The notes beneath the pieces are model-generated. The model was not told the DNA's origin and made no database searches. It saw only the letters and a list, made by a program, of their open reading frames with translations. Below, in pieces: positions 32,701-42,742 of a stretch of DNA of 64,000 nt (within the stretch, counting starts at the first letter, position 1; each line of letters starts with the position of its first letter). The stretch is taken from contig OZ007510.1 of the NCBI GenBank assembly GCA_963931865.1, positions 7,293,399 to 7,357,398 of the forward strand, in the 5' to 3' direction. This stretch comes from Axinella damicornis. Its lineage: Eukaryota; Porifera; Demospongiae; Axinellida; Axinellidae. Made by a program: the position numbers and the translations under genes.

Positions 32701-33399
32701 CAAGTTTACTGTGACATTAGGGCAGTCGATCATAAATGCTATTCCGGTTGCATACGAATTAGGGCTGGTATTGTAGCCATGTAAGAACTGTGAGGATCTG
32801 ATGTAGATTTGAGAACCAGTAGAACGGTGATCTGGATAGAAGTAGAAAACATTTCCTTTGCCGTACATGAAAGTAGAGTCAGTAATGGTGGAAACGCCAA
32901 GAATGTTGGTTGCAAATAACTCATACCCAGTGCTGTTCTGGACGATAACTCGAGAAATTAAAAGGCCGTGTATGTTAATGAAGGACAAGGCTGCTTTTTC
33001 ACCACTCTCTGGTATCACTTGCCCACAACCTTGAAAGGTGAGGTCAAGTATATGCAAACCCGTTATGTCGCTAAAAGTGAACCCAATTTGACCTTCACAT
33101 TGAATCCTACTCAAACCTTTGCTGTCACCTTTGAGGGTCAGATTTTTTTTGAGATTTGTTCTGGCTGCAAAGTCATTGCCTTCTAACACATGGGTACCTT
33201 TCAAGAACTCCATGGTGGTGTGATTGAATGTGAAAAAGTGGTCGCTGTTTCTTGTGTAGTAGTCCAATGTGTGACAAGGTGAGTATGTGCAGCTGGTGTG
33301 TTTGTCTGGTGTGACATAGTACACAATCGCCTGTGCACTCCAAGTAGTAAGAAGCAGGAAAAGGACAACTGCAAGTGACATTTTGGTGTGCCTGTGCAT
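29797..33399 (-). CDS. Family gene B3: beta-helix ectodomain, multi-pass membrane protein
   Basis: Intact single-exon frame of 1,200 residues from the ATG at 33399, or 1,194 from the Met at 33381, where the signal peptide MSLAVVLFLLLTTWSAQA starts directly. The order of parts is as in B1: YYVTPDKHTSC and CHTLDYY, Asn/Gly-rich beta-helix, Cys-rich block (CNCMP, CPFDYC, LCGSC), about eight membrane helices with AWLNLDLGIQTCFYDG and KPFLDAYTGPYKD, and a tail ending PPVVRYDEDREPLL. More diverged from B1 and B2 than they are from each other. The codon at 33399 is directly preceded on the mRNA strand by 31 C residues, which makes this start doubtful and its control unusual. A minus-strand AT-rich TATA-like stretch lies near 33495-33515. 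Confidence 0.87.
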   Translation of the reverse strand: MHRHTKMSLAVVLFLLLTTWSAQAIVYYVTPDKHTSCTYSPCHTLDYYTRNSDHFFTFNHTTMEFLKGTHVLEGNDFAARTNLKKNLTLKGDSKGLSRIQCEGQIGFTFSDITGLHILDLTFQGCGQVIPESGEKAALSFINIHGLLISRVIVQNSTGYELFATNILGVSTITDSTFMYGKGNVFYFYPDHRSTGSQIYIRSSQFLHGYNTSPNSYATGIAFMIDCPNVTVNLDNVTLQQNVGYSGGNLAVALRSSNLCTNSFVLNNSVIAGGIGHRGGGMIISVSEVSTSDATPTCNSWELVHIINTTFNENQAAQTGGGLLALLALPSMALQFTIDDCTFYGNTISKFGVGGAAVAVLGSSYLPIHEEHGSAQFKLVYRNSNFSYNCLPMSLSTHSLRASTLFIVEQRNTHIVNCSFSDNKCSAILAFHSVLTFHSSTAIQNNTGMSGGAMALLDNSFMYLTRDTTLYIANNHAYHSGGGIYVEDPQSKALINSPCFFQPSTSVSQILRTTRIDLINNTANYAGSALYGGSIENCYFFPLFSFHNLFHIKTLPSDLSPISSDALGICFCDSQSNKLDCNVQTLKLTAFPGENVHVLLTAVGQRNGTVPGTVQSTLLEVVGGSPSLGRFQEEQTTKNMCTQLNYTVFSNHVSETLTVVTDASTSLGIPELHNLIEVELLPCPLAFPLTDKPPYHCNCMPLLVEHNVQCYISKTNYTIMRPASIWVGFYYSGGNNETVGGFIFHDHCPFDYCNPNDINITMVNLDEQCASNRSGILCGSCRNPLSLGLGTSQCIPCSNSHLCILIPILLAGVLLVFLLIACNLTVSEGTINGLVFYANVVQVNKTVLFPPKSAGIWTEVFAIFIAWLNLDLGIQTCFYDGMDAYAKAWLQFAFPIYIWLITGLIILLSRRSTTVAKLMGKNAVKVLATLLQLSFAKLLQTIIDSFSFTILTYPDGSTKSVWLYDGNLQYLKGRHIYLFMTSMFVLLCLSLPYTLILLSIQCLQRRSCVLIGKLKPFLDAYTGPYKDKYRFWTGHLLLVRIILFVTFAMNVFGDPNVNILISILACLYLLALNLWVFRGVYKKWSLDVLESSFIVNLGIMSVTTAYVLKSKGNQEAVTYTSIGICLLTFIGILIYHTYKQVVSSQKWRRFSSWLAEKTNPQRVLEPVGHDEERPSDTEEMQTMPPVVRYDEDREPLLAYTH

Positions 33400-33430
<31 letters not shown>
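33400..33430 (-). repeat. C31 homopolymer (mRNA sense) abutting the first ATG of B3
   Basis: Thirty-one G on the plus strand, i.e. thirty-one C on the coding strand, ending immediately before the ATG at 33399. If transcribed it would form the last part of the 5' leader. Homopolymer length is probably variable between individuals and error-prone in assemblies. Confidence 0.85.
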
Positions 33431-33431
<1 letters not shown>

Positions 33432-34546
33432 TATTGCTGTACGTTCTGTTGTCTTGCAGAACAATGTATGCAAGCTATGGTATTTCACCACATTATAATA
33501 TAATATAATACACCAAGCTGTTATCATAACTAGCTATATAGTACAGATGTACATGTATGATTGTTATCAATGCTGAATGACCATGACACCAAATACCAGA
33601 AATGTTCTGGGACAAGCTAAATTCACTCCCAAGACATTTTAGTCCAAATTCCCTGGATTTGATGCCCCTTTCTCATAAGCTTACATTTTTAAGGAAACAA
33701 CTATAGCTTGAGAATATAATGGTTACCACACAATAATAGTTGTTTAAAGTATGTAGCAGTATAATTATACAGTTCAAATGAGACTCACCTACTATTTGCA
33801 CAGCTAAAGGATTCAAGAATTTGGCGTATATAATTGATCAGGTATATATAATTGTGCACACTGCCCAAATGATTAGACTACAAATTCTCGATGATTTGAC
33901 TTGAAGGCATTGTTGAACCTTCATATACTGAAAGTGTTGTCATAACCACCAAATTCCTTCACCCAAACACAGCTAAATTGTTTGTTATCCTTATACTGAG
34001 GTACGAGTATGAACTGACCATGCATAGAAACTATAGAGCAATATGAGACTTGTGCTACAACTTATTTTCCCTAATTGGATTTTGCAATTGTCACAGGAAA
34101 AAAAAAACCCTTCACTATGCTGGGGAAAGTTAACTGGATGTCGGGAACATATTGGGAAAATTGAATTTTCCCGTTACTTACACTACAACCATTTCCCAAT
34201 TCTTTTGTACATCCCTAGGTTAGTGTTTTAATGTGATAAAGCTTCTCTTCCCCATACTTGGGATATCATAGTGTTTTAAACACCCACAATAGGGAAACCA
34301 TTGTATTATTAGTGAAGATTCTCTTCACAATCTCAATGATTCCTCAAGAGTTGTGTTTTGCTCACACTAGCCTTTCCCAATACTTTCCCCAATTACGAAT
34401 GAACATTTTTGGGATTCCAAAGGTTAATTATTAACAGGATACAAAACAAATGCACACAATTATAAAATTAATATTAATGTACATAAAGGGGGTACTATGA
34501 ACAAAAACCAAAAAGCATACAATGTAGTTACATAAGGCCATACAAC
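33431..34546. other. Upstream region of B3 and intergenic
   Basis: AT-rich; TATAATATAATATAATA at 33496-33512 could serve as a promoter element for B3. The rest has no coding feature that I can support, and the last part is the 3' flank of the SAP-like gene. Confidence 0.45.
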
Positions 34547-37045
34547 TTATTTTACTAAAATGACATCATCCCTAGTTATTTTGTCTTTATTAGGTTTCAG
34601 TCTGGCTTTTTCAGCTAGAAAAAGTTCTTTACCCAAATGGGTAAGTAAAGCATTCTTGCCTGCTTTTGGGGGGATTGAAATCCCTTCAGCCTTACAGGCC
34701 TCCTTCACCATTGCTACTGTCAATGATTTCACCAAGAACAATGGGAAATACGCCCGCCCAATCGTTTCGGCATCATCGTCTGAAATAACCTGCAGTACCA
34801 ACAAGAGATGAGATATTTGAATAACTACACTAGTATAGGATTCACAACTAAGGGGTGTAGTCATAGTTGCCAGGCATGCTGACGTGCCCAGCTCATATTC
34901 AGGACATTTATCTATAAGGACATACAGTGGCTATAATTTTGCGTACCAGATGCAATTCTTTCAAGAAATTCTGATTCTCCTCAATCCTCCTTTCCCTCCT
35001 CTTCAAATACTCACTCTGCTCGTCATCAGTACTGCAGTTGACGTCCTGCTTAGGAAGCATGAACACGTACACATATGACACAAGATGTAAAATTAACTCC
35101 ATGGTTGAAGACAAGTCTCACCTCGTCCACATCACTACCACTGCTGGTATCATCACTACCACTGCTGGTATCCATGGCCAGTTCCTACACAGTGTGGATA
35201 CATTGTGGTTACAGGTAATAATTTGTGATGTTGTACAAAGTCATGTTTACTACCATCCCTGGAAGACACAAACTGACAAAATATACATGTAGTTTACCTT
35301 CACACTTTCTTTCTTCCGTCTCTTTTCAGGAGGTCCCACCGGTTTTGTCCCATTACGGCACAGTTGTATCTGCCTTGAAGTATTGTGTGCCTAATAATTG
35401 GTATCAACAAATTAATCAAGGTACATCTATGGACCTTACTTTAGTAATACGTACCTTGCGAACAGGATGACAGCGTGTTAGTCGTGGATTCTCTGTCAAC
35501 ACATTGGGTGACTGGTTCTCATATGCATCCAGCAGCTCGGTTCCGGCTGGGTTCCTCCCTTGTTCCTATCAAATGTATTAGTTGTACATACTCATGGAAG
35601 CATTCATGAACATATGACGCAAGATGTAAAATTAACTCCGTCTCTTTTCAGGAGGTCCCACCGTTTTTGTCCCATTACGGCACAATTGTATCTGCCTTGA
35701 AGTATTGTGTGCCTAATAATTGGTATCAACAAACTAATCAAGGTACATGTATATAATTATGGACCTTAATACGCACCTTGCGTAAATTCCTTAGTCGTGG
35801 ATTCTCTGTCAACACATTGGGTGACTGGTTCTCATCCTGCAGCTCGGTTCCGGCTGGGTTCCTCCTTTGTTCCTATCAAATGTATTAGTTGTACATACTC
35901 ATGTCCTGGTATGTGTACCCCAGTGTTAGTCGCTTGCATTATAACATGGGGGAAGGCCTGGTAAAACTCATGCAATGACGTTGGGTGGAACAGCAAGGCC
36001 ATGACGACTTTTTCCAGGCCTGCCCCCACATTTCCTGCAAGCGAGTAACGCTGGGGTGAAAAGGTCTGGGTACGAGACTACCTCTTCTCCTTTGTTCCTA
36101 TGAAATGCCTATTAGTTGTACATACTCATTTCCTTTTGTGTACCCCCTCTGTTGTAAAGTATAGTTGCTGCCTGACAAGTAGCCTTACCTCATTCTCAAC
36201 CTTTATCCAATTAAATTTGGATTTGCTCTTGCCGGGCTTCTTCATCTCATTGATACACGCCTTCACATGGTTTGAGGCAGTGTTCTTATCAAGCCTCACA
36301 CGTGCTCCGTCTTCTAATGTGTACGTGTGGAAGTAAACTTCCACGTCTTGATGCGATGCAATTCGTTCACGAAGCAGCATGTTCTCAAATGCTTGCTCCG
36401 CACTGGTTCCATCGCACCTCTGCATACCTCCAGTTCCGTTCCACTGAAATGGAAGTATTCACATATGTGAAAACAAAGAATATACGAGGGGCAACCACAC
36501 TAAGGTAGCCGTTGCAACTCACTGGTAGCAGGTGCAACCGGCCCAGTTACAACTCGCTGGTAGCAGTTGCAACCGGTTACAACTCGCAGCAGCTGCAACC
36601 GTAGCCGGTTATAACTCGCTGGTAGCGCAAGATAGTCATTCCACTTAACGCATAGTGCAAGGTAAGGATTGCAGCTCATTCCAATTAATGCACATGTCAT
36701 GAGTAAACCGTGCCCAGTCAATCAAGTCAGCAATGGCGGCCAAAGGGAAGACAATAAATTATTACAGCCCTCGCCAGCATGGTGACTTTTCGGGAAGACA
36801 AAGCATTCATATCCCTACCAAAAAGGTGAGTTTCAGCACCAAAATCATATGTTTGGGTCAGTGCATGATATAGCGATCACGATAGTGTATATAGTCGGAA
36901 TCTTTGTAGGCCATTGCAATTGCCTCACCTGAGTGGTGTGAACAAGCCGACGTACGGCAGTGTTCAATCTGTTCCAGCTTTGGAGTGCCTGTCTTGCTAC
37001 AGCAGAGTGCTCCAGCTTCTTCAAGAGTTGCGTCTTGGTCAGCAT
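34547..37045 (-). CDS. Multi-exon gene, SAP-like C-terminal domain
   Basis: Eight exons join with every boundary in phase 0 and GT-AG sites: 36929-37045 (exon begins 37047; ATG at 37045), 36189-36443, 35777-35872, 35455-35565, 35298-35390, 35122-35184, 34947-35045 and 34547-34789 (stop TAA). About 358 residues. The N-terminus is helical (MLTKTQLLKKLEHSAVARQ). The second exon is an unrecognised folded-looking domain (FENMLLRERIASHQDVEVYF). The middle is basic then acidic/Ser-rich, with a Lys/Arg cluster (PPEKRRKKESVK) like a nuclear localisation signal, followed by a charged coiled-coil-like stretch. The last exon (LTVAMVKEACKAEGISIPPK...LLTHLGKEL) fits the SAP nucleic-acid-binding motif. A nuclear role is inferred. 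The start may lie further upstream. Exons 3 and 4 are tandem duplicates. Confidence 0.6.
35298..35880 (-). repeat. Internal tandem duplication of two exons of the SAP-like gene
   Basis: Exons 35455-35565 and 35777-35872 encode near-copies (NPAGTEL..ENQSPNVLTENPRL), differing by a few in-frame indels. The neighbouring exon 35298-35390 also has a second copy at about 35640-35711, but that copy lost its donor: after PPEKRR it runs into a stop, because the duplication joined it to sequence matching 35070-35100. So one exon is usefully doubled and the other copy is probably dead. Confidence 0.75.
35907..36080. mobile_element. Foldback MITE-like element in an intron
   Basis: Inverted pieces: CCCCAGTGTTAGTCGCTTGCA with TGCAAGCGAGTAACGCTGGGG, and GGGGGAAGGCCTGG with CCAGGCCTGCCCCC. 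The right end, GGTCTGGGTACGAGACTA, matches the TAG[CT]CTCG termini of the elements at 2956-3290 and 13978-14095. The left end is degenerate. Confidence 0.65.
36505..36630. repeat. Degenerate short tandem repeat
   Basis: Four imperfect units built from TTACAACTCGCTGGTAGCAG and TTGCAACCGG, in the intron between the first two recognised exons of the SAP-like gene. Confidence 0.6.
36733..36825 (+). other. Possible orphan first coding exon, plus strand
   Basis: ATG at 36733 in good context (TCAGCAATGGCGGCC) opens 31 codons, MAAKGKTINYYSPRQ to HIPTKK, ending exactly at a consensus donor AAAAAG|GTGAGT. It lies in an intron of the minus-strand SAP-like gene. No downstream plus-strand exon was found. 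It may be a real overlapping gene, a relic, or chance. Confidence 0.3.
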
Positions 37046-37047
37046 GT

Positions 37048-37345
37048 CTGTTGGTGTAACAAAACAAGGAGTCAACTATTAATATACTGTTAATAATTGT
37101 GCTGAGTTTGATTGCATGAGTGTGCGTGCTATACGTCAAATATTGGCATCGAGCCTGGGGGCCGCAGGTCCAAGGGTGATTGCCAATATTATGACTTGCA
37201 CTAGTACTAGCAACAATATTGAAATACTGCCCAACACCCCCCAGTTACTTAGACCTGTCTTCTAAGTACAGTGACTCCTCGGAATGCTGGTCACTTGTAA
37301 GCGCACATGATTAACCATCAAACAACCACGCATCATTAATAATTA
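37048..37345. other. Upstream region of the SAP-like gene
   Basis: No convincing further exon was found. An inverted pair around 37139-37190 (ATATTGGCATCGAGCC..., ATTGCCAATATTATG) suggests another small foldback remnant. Confidence 0.35.
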
Positions 37346-37900
37346 TGGTTGTTGAGTACTGTAGGAAACTTGTGATGAGCAATGACTGTTGAGTATTGCA
37401 TGTAGGAACTTGTGGTTAGCAGTGGCTGTTGAGTATTGCATGTAGGAACTTGTGGTTAGCAGTGGCTGTTGAGTATTGCATGTAGGAACTTGTGGTTAGC
37501 AGTGGCTGTTGAGTATTGCATGTAGGAACTTGTGGTTAGCAGTGGCTGTTGAGTATTGCGTGTAGGAACTTGTGGTTATAGCAGTGGCTGTTGAGTATTG
37601 CATGTAGGAACTTGTGGTTAGCAGTGGTTGTTGAGTATTGCATGTAGGAACTTGTGGTTAGCAGTGGCTGTTGAGAATTGCATGTAGGAACTTGTGGTTA
37701 GCAGTGGCTGTTGAGTATTGCGTGTAGGAACTTGTGGTTAGCAGTGGCTGTTGAGTATTGCATGTAGGAAATTGTGGTTAGCAGTGGCTGTTGAGTATTG
37801 CATGTAGGAACTTTTGGTTAGCAGTGGCTGTTGAGTATTGCATGTAGGAACTTGTGATGAGCAGTGGCTGTTGAGTATTGTAGGAAATGTGTTAGGAGCA
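37346..37900. repeat. 40-bp minisatellite, about 13 copies
   Basis: Unit: GTTGAGTATTGCATGTAGGA followed by ACTTGTGGTTAGCAGTGGCT (40 bp). About 13 contiguous copies. The central ones are nearly identical, and the first and last are diverged and slightly shorter. 40 is not a multiple of 3 and no long open frame crosses it, so it is non-coding. There are no unique spacers between units. Confidence 0.9.
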
Positions 37901-38310
37901 ATGGTTGCTGTGTAACTGTATTAAAGTACAAAACTTGTGGTGGGCATCCTTAACAGGCCATGTGGATAAGTTAGCCGTTGCAAGTACTCCATGTACTGTG
38001 TAGACTAGGTTGACATGTACATAAATATGAAAACAACATGACATTGTAATACTTAGTGATCAGTATAGCCTGCAGGGACAGTGGGCAATGCATGATCGGT
38101 GAGTAGTGAGCAGATTTGCCATCATGAACTCGATCCATGTACTGGAATGTTATTAACCTATGGTACAGTGAATTATCGAATCTGTACATCAATAACACCT
38201 CAAACTAACTACTGTATAAAGTACAGCAAAGTTTATTGAACCAATTGAGTGGTACGAAAACACAAACTTTGAGTCTTAATTAAGTGTTCTCTGTTATGGA
38301 CTTGAAAATA
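37901..38310. other. Spacer / 3' flank of B4
   Basis: No coding feature supported. The last 100 bp or so are the likely 3'UTR of B4. Confidence 0.4.
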
Positions 38311-41300
38311 TCAATCATCGTCATGAAATGCCAGCAGTGGTTCACGGAATTGGTCAAACCGAACAACAGGTGGAATTTGCTGACCCTCTTCCTCATCCAA
38401 AAAATCTTCCCTGCCATGATCCACTGGCTCTAACACCCTCTGATAATGTCTCTTCTCTTTTAGCCTGGTCAAGCACTTCCTCCATTTTTGTGACATCACC
38501 ACCTGCCTGTAGGTATGGTACAGTATGATCCCTGTGAACGTCAGAAGGGCAATACTCACTGAGGTGTAGGTACAAGCTTGTATTGCAGTCTGCAAGTGCA
38601 GGTGATGTACTGCTGACACAAATAGTGAAAGTAAACACAGGTTGAAAACGTAAGAGAATTCAAGCATGTTCAAACACCATTTCTTGTAAGTTCCTTTGGG
38701 TGAGACACAAGCAATGATCAGGATTATAACACAGGCAGCGATTGTCAACGTGCATTTAACAAGAGTGGGTTCAATAGATTTCATTGTATATACTGTGAAA
38801 AGAATTGTACGTATAATGAGCAGGAGCCCAGGCCAAAATCGGTGATTATCTCTGCATGGACCCGTGTAGGCATCTAAGGCAGGTTTGAACTTCTTGACCC
38901 AGAAAAGAAGCTTCATACTAGACCTCTTTTGCAGACATTGAATGAAGACTAGCACCAGGGCAAAGCACATGGAGAGTAACATTAGCACTACTGCAGTGAT
39001 AAAAAGGGGAATGTGCTTTTCAGTGAGATATTGTATATTGCCGTTGCTCATCCACACCAACTGGGATTCACCATCTGATCGGTGCAAGTTAACATACTGG
39101 AAGGCGTTGATTGCTGCAAGCTGTAATTTGCTGTAAGTGATCAGAAAGACTGTTGCAACTACCTTCCCAGCATTTCTTCCTACAAGCCTTGTTATCAAAA
39201 TAAACTTGTGACTAGAGAGAATGATCATTCCAATTAGTGACCATAAATATGCAAGGTAGGCAAACTGGAGCCAGGCCTTTGCGTACGCATCCATCCCATC
39301 ATAGAAGCAGGTCTCAATCCCCAGATCAAGGTTGAGCCAGGCTATGAAGACAGTCAGAATGTCAGTCAATACAGGAATGTGTTTTCCTTGAAAGAAAATG
39401 GCTTTGTTCACATATATAATGTTGGCATAGAAGAGGAGTCCATTTATTGTTGCCTCTGAAACAGTAAGATTGCAGCCAATTAAGAATAAGACAAGCAGGA
39501 GTCCAGTCAGTGCAAATGGAATGAGCAGTAAAAGGTAGATATTAGAGCAAGGAAGACACCTGGAACTTCCCAGGACAACGCTGAGCCCATGTGGACATGC
39601 CCCACAGAGGACGCCTGTACGATTGAAGTTGCATTGTTCATCTGGGTGTTTGATACTGATGTTAACAGTGTAAGGCTTACAGAAGTTAAAGGGGCAGTTG
39701 ACTGTAAACAAAATGATATCCTGTCTCTGCTTGGATCCAATCCATTTTCTTGCTGAACGTTGCACCATCTGATTTTCGATGAAGCAGATTATTGCATTCT
39801 TTGCGAACATTGGAGCGCATTGACAGTGATAGGGTGGATTATCTGAGAGAGTAAACCCTGGAGGACATAACTTGAGCTTGAGTGTTATCTGAAGCTGTTG
39901 AGGGATACGTTCCTCCTGGCTGGGCTGCTGAGCTGTCAGAATCAATGTTTCGTTGCTGCTGTTGGAAAACACTTCATACCGTAGTGGGCTACACTGCATG
40001 CTGTGGATTGCCTGAATATCCTGAGGTGAGCCAAGTGATGGTGCACCCACAATGTGCTTTGTAAACTTTGAAAGGACATTTCCAGGAACTGTACCATTTC
40101 TCTGCCCAATCACTACTGCTGAAATCTCAAACATTTTGCCTGGAAATACCTCTACATTGAGAGATGATATGTTGCAGTCTGGCTTGTTACTCTTGTCACA
40201 TAAACATACACCAAGTGGACATGACGAAATGTAGGAGTCATGTTGTGGGTATCTGAAATCGAAAATCTTATTGAAAATGAATGAACTGTTGATGGCAAAG
40301 AATCTCTTAAATAGATAACAATTATCGATTGAACCTCCAAACAAATCACTCCCTGCATACTCAGCACTGTTATTCTCCATTCGTATGTGGACTGTATTGA
40401 GTAGGTGATGATTCTGTGCAATCTTAGAGTCTAGCTGGAAGAAGCATGGTGGTAGTGTGTGTGTCAAAGTCTCGTCGTTGATGTAGATCCCACCCCCTGC
40501 ACGTGTGGCATGGTTTTTAGTGAATGATACAATTGTGTGAGGCAGGAAGTTCATAGCGGACTGATACAGGGCCATGCCACCTCCATTGTATCCAACGTTT
40601 TCTTGGATGGATGTGCTGCCCCACAATATCACATTGCTGTTGATAGCTGTTATGGCAGTGCAGGTATTCTTCATGAAAGTGGAATTGCCTATGCTAGTAC
40701 TTGGGTTCCTATCAGTAAGAATGACACCACATCCGGACAAATTAATGTTGGAACCATTCCTAGTGTTAATCGAGTTGTTTGAAAAGGTACAGTTGCTAAA
40801 CTTTGCACAGAATTGTGGGGTACTGTGCAGAGTGAATTCCGGAGCGACGAAGTTTCTAAGGTTTACTGCTACTCCTCCCCATCTGCCCGTAGGTGACACA
40901 AGAATGATGTTTTCATGAAAAGTACAATTTCGGAAAGAAATTTCCCCAACATCAGAATGTACCTTTGGGGACTGATGCAACCCAATATAAACTCCACCAC
41001 CAACTGTTTGTGCAGAATTACCAATAAACAAAGTGTTGGTGATTTGCAAAAGGAGCGACAGATGGTTGACAGAAGATTTGTTATGGTTTGTTCCCAGAGC
41101 ATACACAAGCATTCCTCCACCAATGAAACCACTTCCAGCCTTGATGAGGGTATTATTCATGTTGAAAGCGAAGGAGTCCAAATCATTTGAAAAAGATACA
41201 GCAAGGTTTCCACCATCACGTGCCGTGTTTCTGTACATAGTAACATCATCCAATTTGATGCTGACATTGTTGCATTTGACTTTAAAGTCTATTCCACTTG

Positions 41301-42003
41301 CAAAAGAGCCATACGTTGGATGGTTGTACCCATACATGAAATGTGATGATTCAATGTGAAGTCGTGATTCCTCAATAGAAACACAGTTTTCATATACGAA
41401 ACATGCATTCCCCCCACTATATTCGGAAGTTCCCTTGTTCGCCAAGAATGCAGAGTCAGATATGAATGAATTCCCAAGAAGGTTGCTGGTGTGTAGTCCA
41501 TACCCCCCGCTGCTGTGCACCATTATGCCAGAGATAGTGAGGTTGGCAATACCGTCAAGGACCAGAGCTCCACGTAGTTCAGATCCTACCACTGCTTGTT
41601 CACAATGACGGAACGTCAGCTGTTGTAACTGCAGACCATCAACGTTATGGAATTTGAATCCTGCATGACCGACACATGATATTGTACTAGTGGGTTCAAA
41701 ATAGCCATGAAACCCAAAAGCAATCTCACCAATGCCTTTCATAGTGAAGTTTGTTATATCACTGACCTGCACAGCTGCATTGACTTCTAGTGTATGACAA
41801 CCGGGCAGAAACAGTAGTTGGGTTGTGGATGTAAAAAAGTAAGTGACGTTACTTACGTAAAACATTAGGGTGTGGCATGGGTGTTGATGGTGAGTACACT
41901 TGGTTTCATTGAATGGTTTCACATAGTAGATCTTTCCATTAGTACTGAATGAAGTAGCAAAACTAATCCAGAGTATTGCGGAAATTGCTAATCCCAGAAC
42001 CAT
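38311..42003 (-). CDS. Family gene B4: beta-helix ectodomain, multi-pass membrane protein
   Basis: Intact frame; I choose the ATG at 42003 (1,230 residues). The frame is open to an ATG at 42048, but a strong acceptor (TTTTTCTCTCTATTAG) ends at 42011, so the first 15 codons of the longer frame would be intron, and the signal peptide MVLGLAISAILWISFATSFS starts at 42003. That implies a 5'UTR intron as in A1 and A2. Parts: YYVKPFNETKC/CHTLMFY module, Asn/Gly-rich beta-helix, Cys-rich block (CQCAP, CPFNFC, LCGAC), about eight membrane helices with AWLNLDLGIETCFYDG and a more diverged second half (KPALDAYTGPCRD instead of the usual GPYKD), and a tail ending PPVVRFDQFREPLL. The most divergent complete member by eye. 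Function unknown. Confidence 0.87.
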   Translation of the reverse strand: MVLGLAISAILWISFATSFSTNGKIYYVKPFNETKCTHHQHPCHTLMFYVSNVTYFFTSTTQLLFLPGCHTLEVNAAVQVSDITNFTMKGIGEIAFGFHGYFEPTSTISCVGHAGFKFHNVDGLQLQQLTFRHCEQAVVGSELRGALVLDGIANLTISGIMVHSSGGYGLHTSNLLGNSFISDSAFLANKGTSEYSGGNACFVYENCVSIEESRLHIESSHFMYGYNHPTYGSFASGIDFKVKCNNVSIKLDDVTMYRNTARDGGNLAVSFSNDLDSFAFNMNNTLIKAGSGFIGGGMLVYALGTNHNKSSVNHLSLLLQITNTLFIGNSAQTVGGGVYIGLHQSPKVHSDVGEISFRNCTFHENIILVSPTGRWGGVAVNLRNFVAPEFTLHSTPQFCAKFSNCTFSNNSINTRNGSNINLSGCGVILTDRNPSTSIGNSTFMKNTCTAITAINSNVILWGSTSIQENVGYNGGGMALYQSAMNFLPHTIVSFTKNHATRAGGGIYINDETLTHTLPPCFFQLDSKIAQNHHLLNTVHIRMENNSAEYAGSDLFGGSIDNCYLFKRFFAINSSFIFNKIFDFRYPQHDSYISSCPLGVCLCDKSNKPDCNISSLNVEVFPGKMFEISAVVIGQRNGTVPGNVLSKFTKHIVGAPSLGSPQDIQAIHSMQCSPLRYEVFSNSSNETLILTAQQPSQEERIPQQLQITLKLKLCPPGFTLSDNPPYHCQCAPMFAKNAIICFIENQMVQRSARKWIGSKQRQDIILFTVNCPFNFCKPYTVNISIKHPDEQCNFNRTGVLCGACPHGLSVVLGSSRCLPCSNIYLLLLIPFALTGLLLVLFLIGCNLTVSEATINGLLFYANIIYVNKAIFFQGKHIPVLTDILTVFIAWLNLDLGIETCFYDGMDAYAKAWLQFAYLAYLWSLIGMIILSSHKFILITRLVGRNAGKVVATVFLITYSKLQLAAINAFQYVNLHRSDGESQLVWMSNGNIQYLTEKHIPLFITAVVLMLLSMCFALVLVFIQCLQKRSSMKLLFWVKKFKPALDAYTGPCRDNHRFWPGLLLIIRTILFTVYTMKSIEPTLVKCTLTIAACVIILIIACVSPKGTYKKWCLNMLEFSYVFNLCLLSLFVSAVHHLHLQTAIQACTYTSVSIALLTFTGIILYHTYRQVVMSQKWRKCLTRLKEKRHYQRVLEPVDHGREDFLDEEEGQQIPPVVRFDQFREPLLAFHDDD

Positions 42004-42048
42004 TTGGCAGCTAATAGAGAGAAAAAGTAAATCTGCACTAGCTGTCAC

Positions 42049-42742
42049 AATAGGTAGCTAACTACTGTACTTTCCCGCCATGTATTTCAGAGCACATTCA
42101 CACTATATACAATGTACACAGCACCATGCAATGACATCATGTATAGCTAAGTATGTTTGGTTCCTTACTGCTTTGAAGTCATGGTCCTTTGCTTTGCCAA
42201 CCCAGTCTGGAACTGAAGCTGTGGTAAGACTGCACTTGGAATGTGCTAGCTACTTGCTGACTTTCTTCCTTTGAAACTGCATGGATTTGTGTCGGATTTA
42301 TTATATTGAATATGGAGTTTCCCTACATAGTAATGTAGCTACGAAGTTATCAATGAAAACACTCATCTAGCTGACTATTATACTTCTGAAAGTTCCCTAT
42401 GATATTAATGTGGGGATTCCTTGTGTTGTGATGTACGTAACTATATGAACTTTGATGTTTCTATACAAGCTCCAATGCATCATTTTTTTCGATACTGAAA
42501 TAGCAAAACACAGCTCATGATAATTTATCCCTTTCCCACCCACAGCATTTCTAGGGTAATTTACAGCACCCCAGTTTCAGTTCCTTGGGTTGTTGGGCTT
42601 CAAACTGCTCGCAGAGCTAATTTCAGCTACCTAAGAAGACTCTAACCACACCCACCAATTAACAATCAAGGCCTTTCTATACAGTTGAGCCCATCACCCT
42701 GCAGATGAACTCCCTTTCTGCTTATGAATGCAGAGCCTATCT
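42049..42742. other. Upstream region of B4 / intergenic
   Basis: No coding feature supported. It should contain the promoter and non-coding first exon of B4, which I could not place. Confidence 0.35.

Noticed and set aside
37346..37900. CRISPR-like array
   Set aside because: Units are contiguous 40-bp direct repeats with no unique spacers, in a eukaryotic context.
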